A stretch of 64,000 nt of DNA from a virus. The notes below the pieces were generated by a model that was not told the origin of the DNA, ran no database searches, and was given only the letters and a program-made list of their open reading frames with translations. The translations under genes and the position numbers were made by a program. Positions 63,835 through 64,000 of the stretch are shown here, in pieces (position 1 is the first letter of the stretch; the number at the start of each line of letters is the position of its first letter). Where the stretch lies: positions 122,299 through 186,298 of IMG/VR virus record IMGVR_UViG_3300009514_000888; one strand, 5' to 3'.

Positions 63835-64000
63835 ATGGCATTTGTACAATGGTATCAATTCTTCCTGGATTCGGCTACAGCATCCAGTAGTAGCTCATCG
63901 ATCAGCAGCTCTCGATCATCATCGAGCAGCAGCCGCTCATCGAGCAGTAGCTCTGTAAGCAGCTCCCGATCATCGAGCAGCTCTCGCTCATCGAGCAGCA
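63835..64000 (+). CDS. Ser-rich repeat protein, truncated by window edge
   Basis: From ATG 63835, MAFVQWYQFFLDSATASS is followed by a run of Ser with scattered Arg, Ile and Val, built on TCATCGAGCAGC-type 12-mers, up to the end of the window. The frame chosen gives an uninterrupted Ser/Arg product; the alternative in another frame soon hits a stop. It could be a linker or stalk of a fibre or a glycosylation-rich region. No good ribosome binding site was seen. Confidence 0.6.
   Translation, partial: MAFVQWYQFFLDSATASSSSSSISSSRSSSSSSRSSSSSSVSSSRSSSSSRSSSS
63894..64000 (+). repeat. TCATCGAGCAGC-type tandem repeats
   Basis: Imperfect repeats of 9-12 bp (TCATCGAGCAG) run to the end of the window. 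They encode mostly Ser in the proposed reading frame. Such repeats are prone to length change. Confidence 0.85.

Noticed and set aside
1-64000. CRISPR arrays and tRNA genes
   Set aside because: I saw no regularly spaced direct repeats with unique spacers, and no cloverleaf with TTC loop and anticodon arm in the intergenic gaps. The Ser-encoding repeats at the right end are protein-coding tandem repeats, not CRISPR. Short gaps make a missed tRNA unlikely but not impossible.

Overview
The window is part of a large tailed dsDNA bacteriophage genome (Caudoviricetes), or a prophage-like contig from one. The evidence is a collinear head-completion, tail tube, tail-chaperone, tape-measure, distal-tail and fibre order between about 37.5 and 64 kb, dense packing with many ATGA, TAATG or GTGA start/stop overlaps, strong AGGAG-type ribosome binding sites, and no ribosomal or central-metabolic genes. 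The host cannot be named from the sequence. Standard stop usage, including TAG, fits genetic code 11. Terminase, portal, major capsid and replication genes are not recognisable here and presumably lie outside the window.

Layout. (1) 1-7.9 kb: a sugar-modification block with GT9-like glycosyltransferases, two methyltransferases, an SDR epimerase, GDP-mannose 4,6-dehydratase and three sulfotransferase-like proteins, two of them a tandem pair on the minus strand. (2) 7.9-8.1 kb: a run of hairpins that looks like a structured RNA. (3) 8.2-23.6 kb: very long Thr/Ser/Gly/Asp-rich virion or fibre proteins with repeated modules, interrupted at 12.2-14.4 kb by a TPR-glycosyltransferase, a fourth sulfotransferase and a possible SPOUT-like protein. 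(4) 23.7-29.4 kb: a LAGLIDADG-methyltransferase fusion, small unknown genes, GDP-fucose synthase and a DxD glycosyltransferase. (5) 29.4-31.3 kb: a nucleotide-sugar epimerase interrupted by a 318-residue intein. (6) 31.3-38.3 kb: PhoH ATPase and two large unknown proteins. (7) 38.4-64 kb: an actin-like protein, head-tail connectors, tail tube, a frameshifted tail-assembly chaperone, a 1787-residue tape measure, tail-tip and hub proteins, and fibre proteins ending in a Ser-rich repeat.

How the genes fit together. GDP-mannose dehydratase plus GDP-fucose synthase give a complete GDP-mannose to GDP-fucose route. With the epimerases, at least six glycosyltransferases, two methyltransferases and four sulfotransferase-like proteins, this could build a fucosylated, methylated and possibly sulfated glycan. 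The genes are interleaved with fibre and tail genes rather than sitting in one island. This suggests, but does not prove, that the target is the phage's own virion; host-envelope remodelling is the alternative. Most fibre-like proteins carry no recognisable domain beyond repeats.

The most unusual features are the epimerase intein, the homing-endonuclease/methyltransferase fusion, the sulfotransferase-rich glycan set, a structured RNA whose terminal hairpin recurs 30 kb away with a compensatory base pair, an actin-like protein next to the head-tail genes, a -1 frameshift in the tail chaperone, and a fibre gene whose 5' end is blocked by a stop and a frame change.
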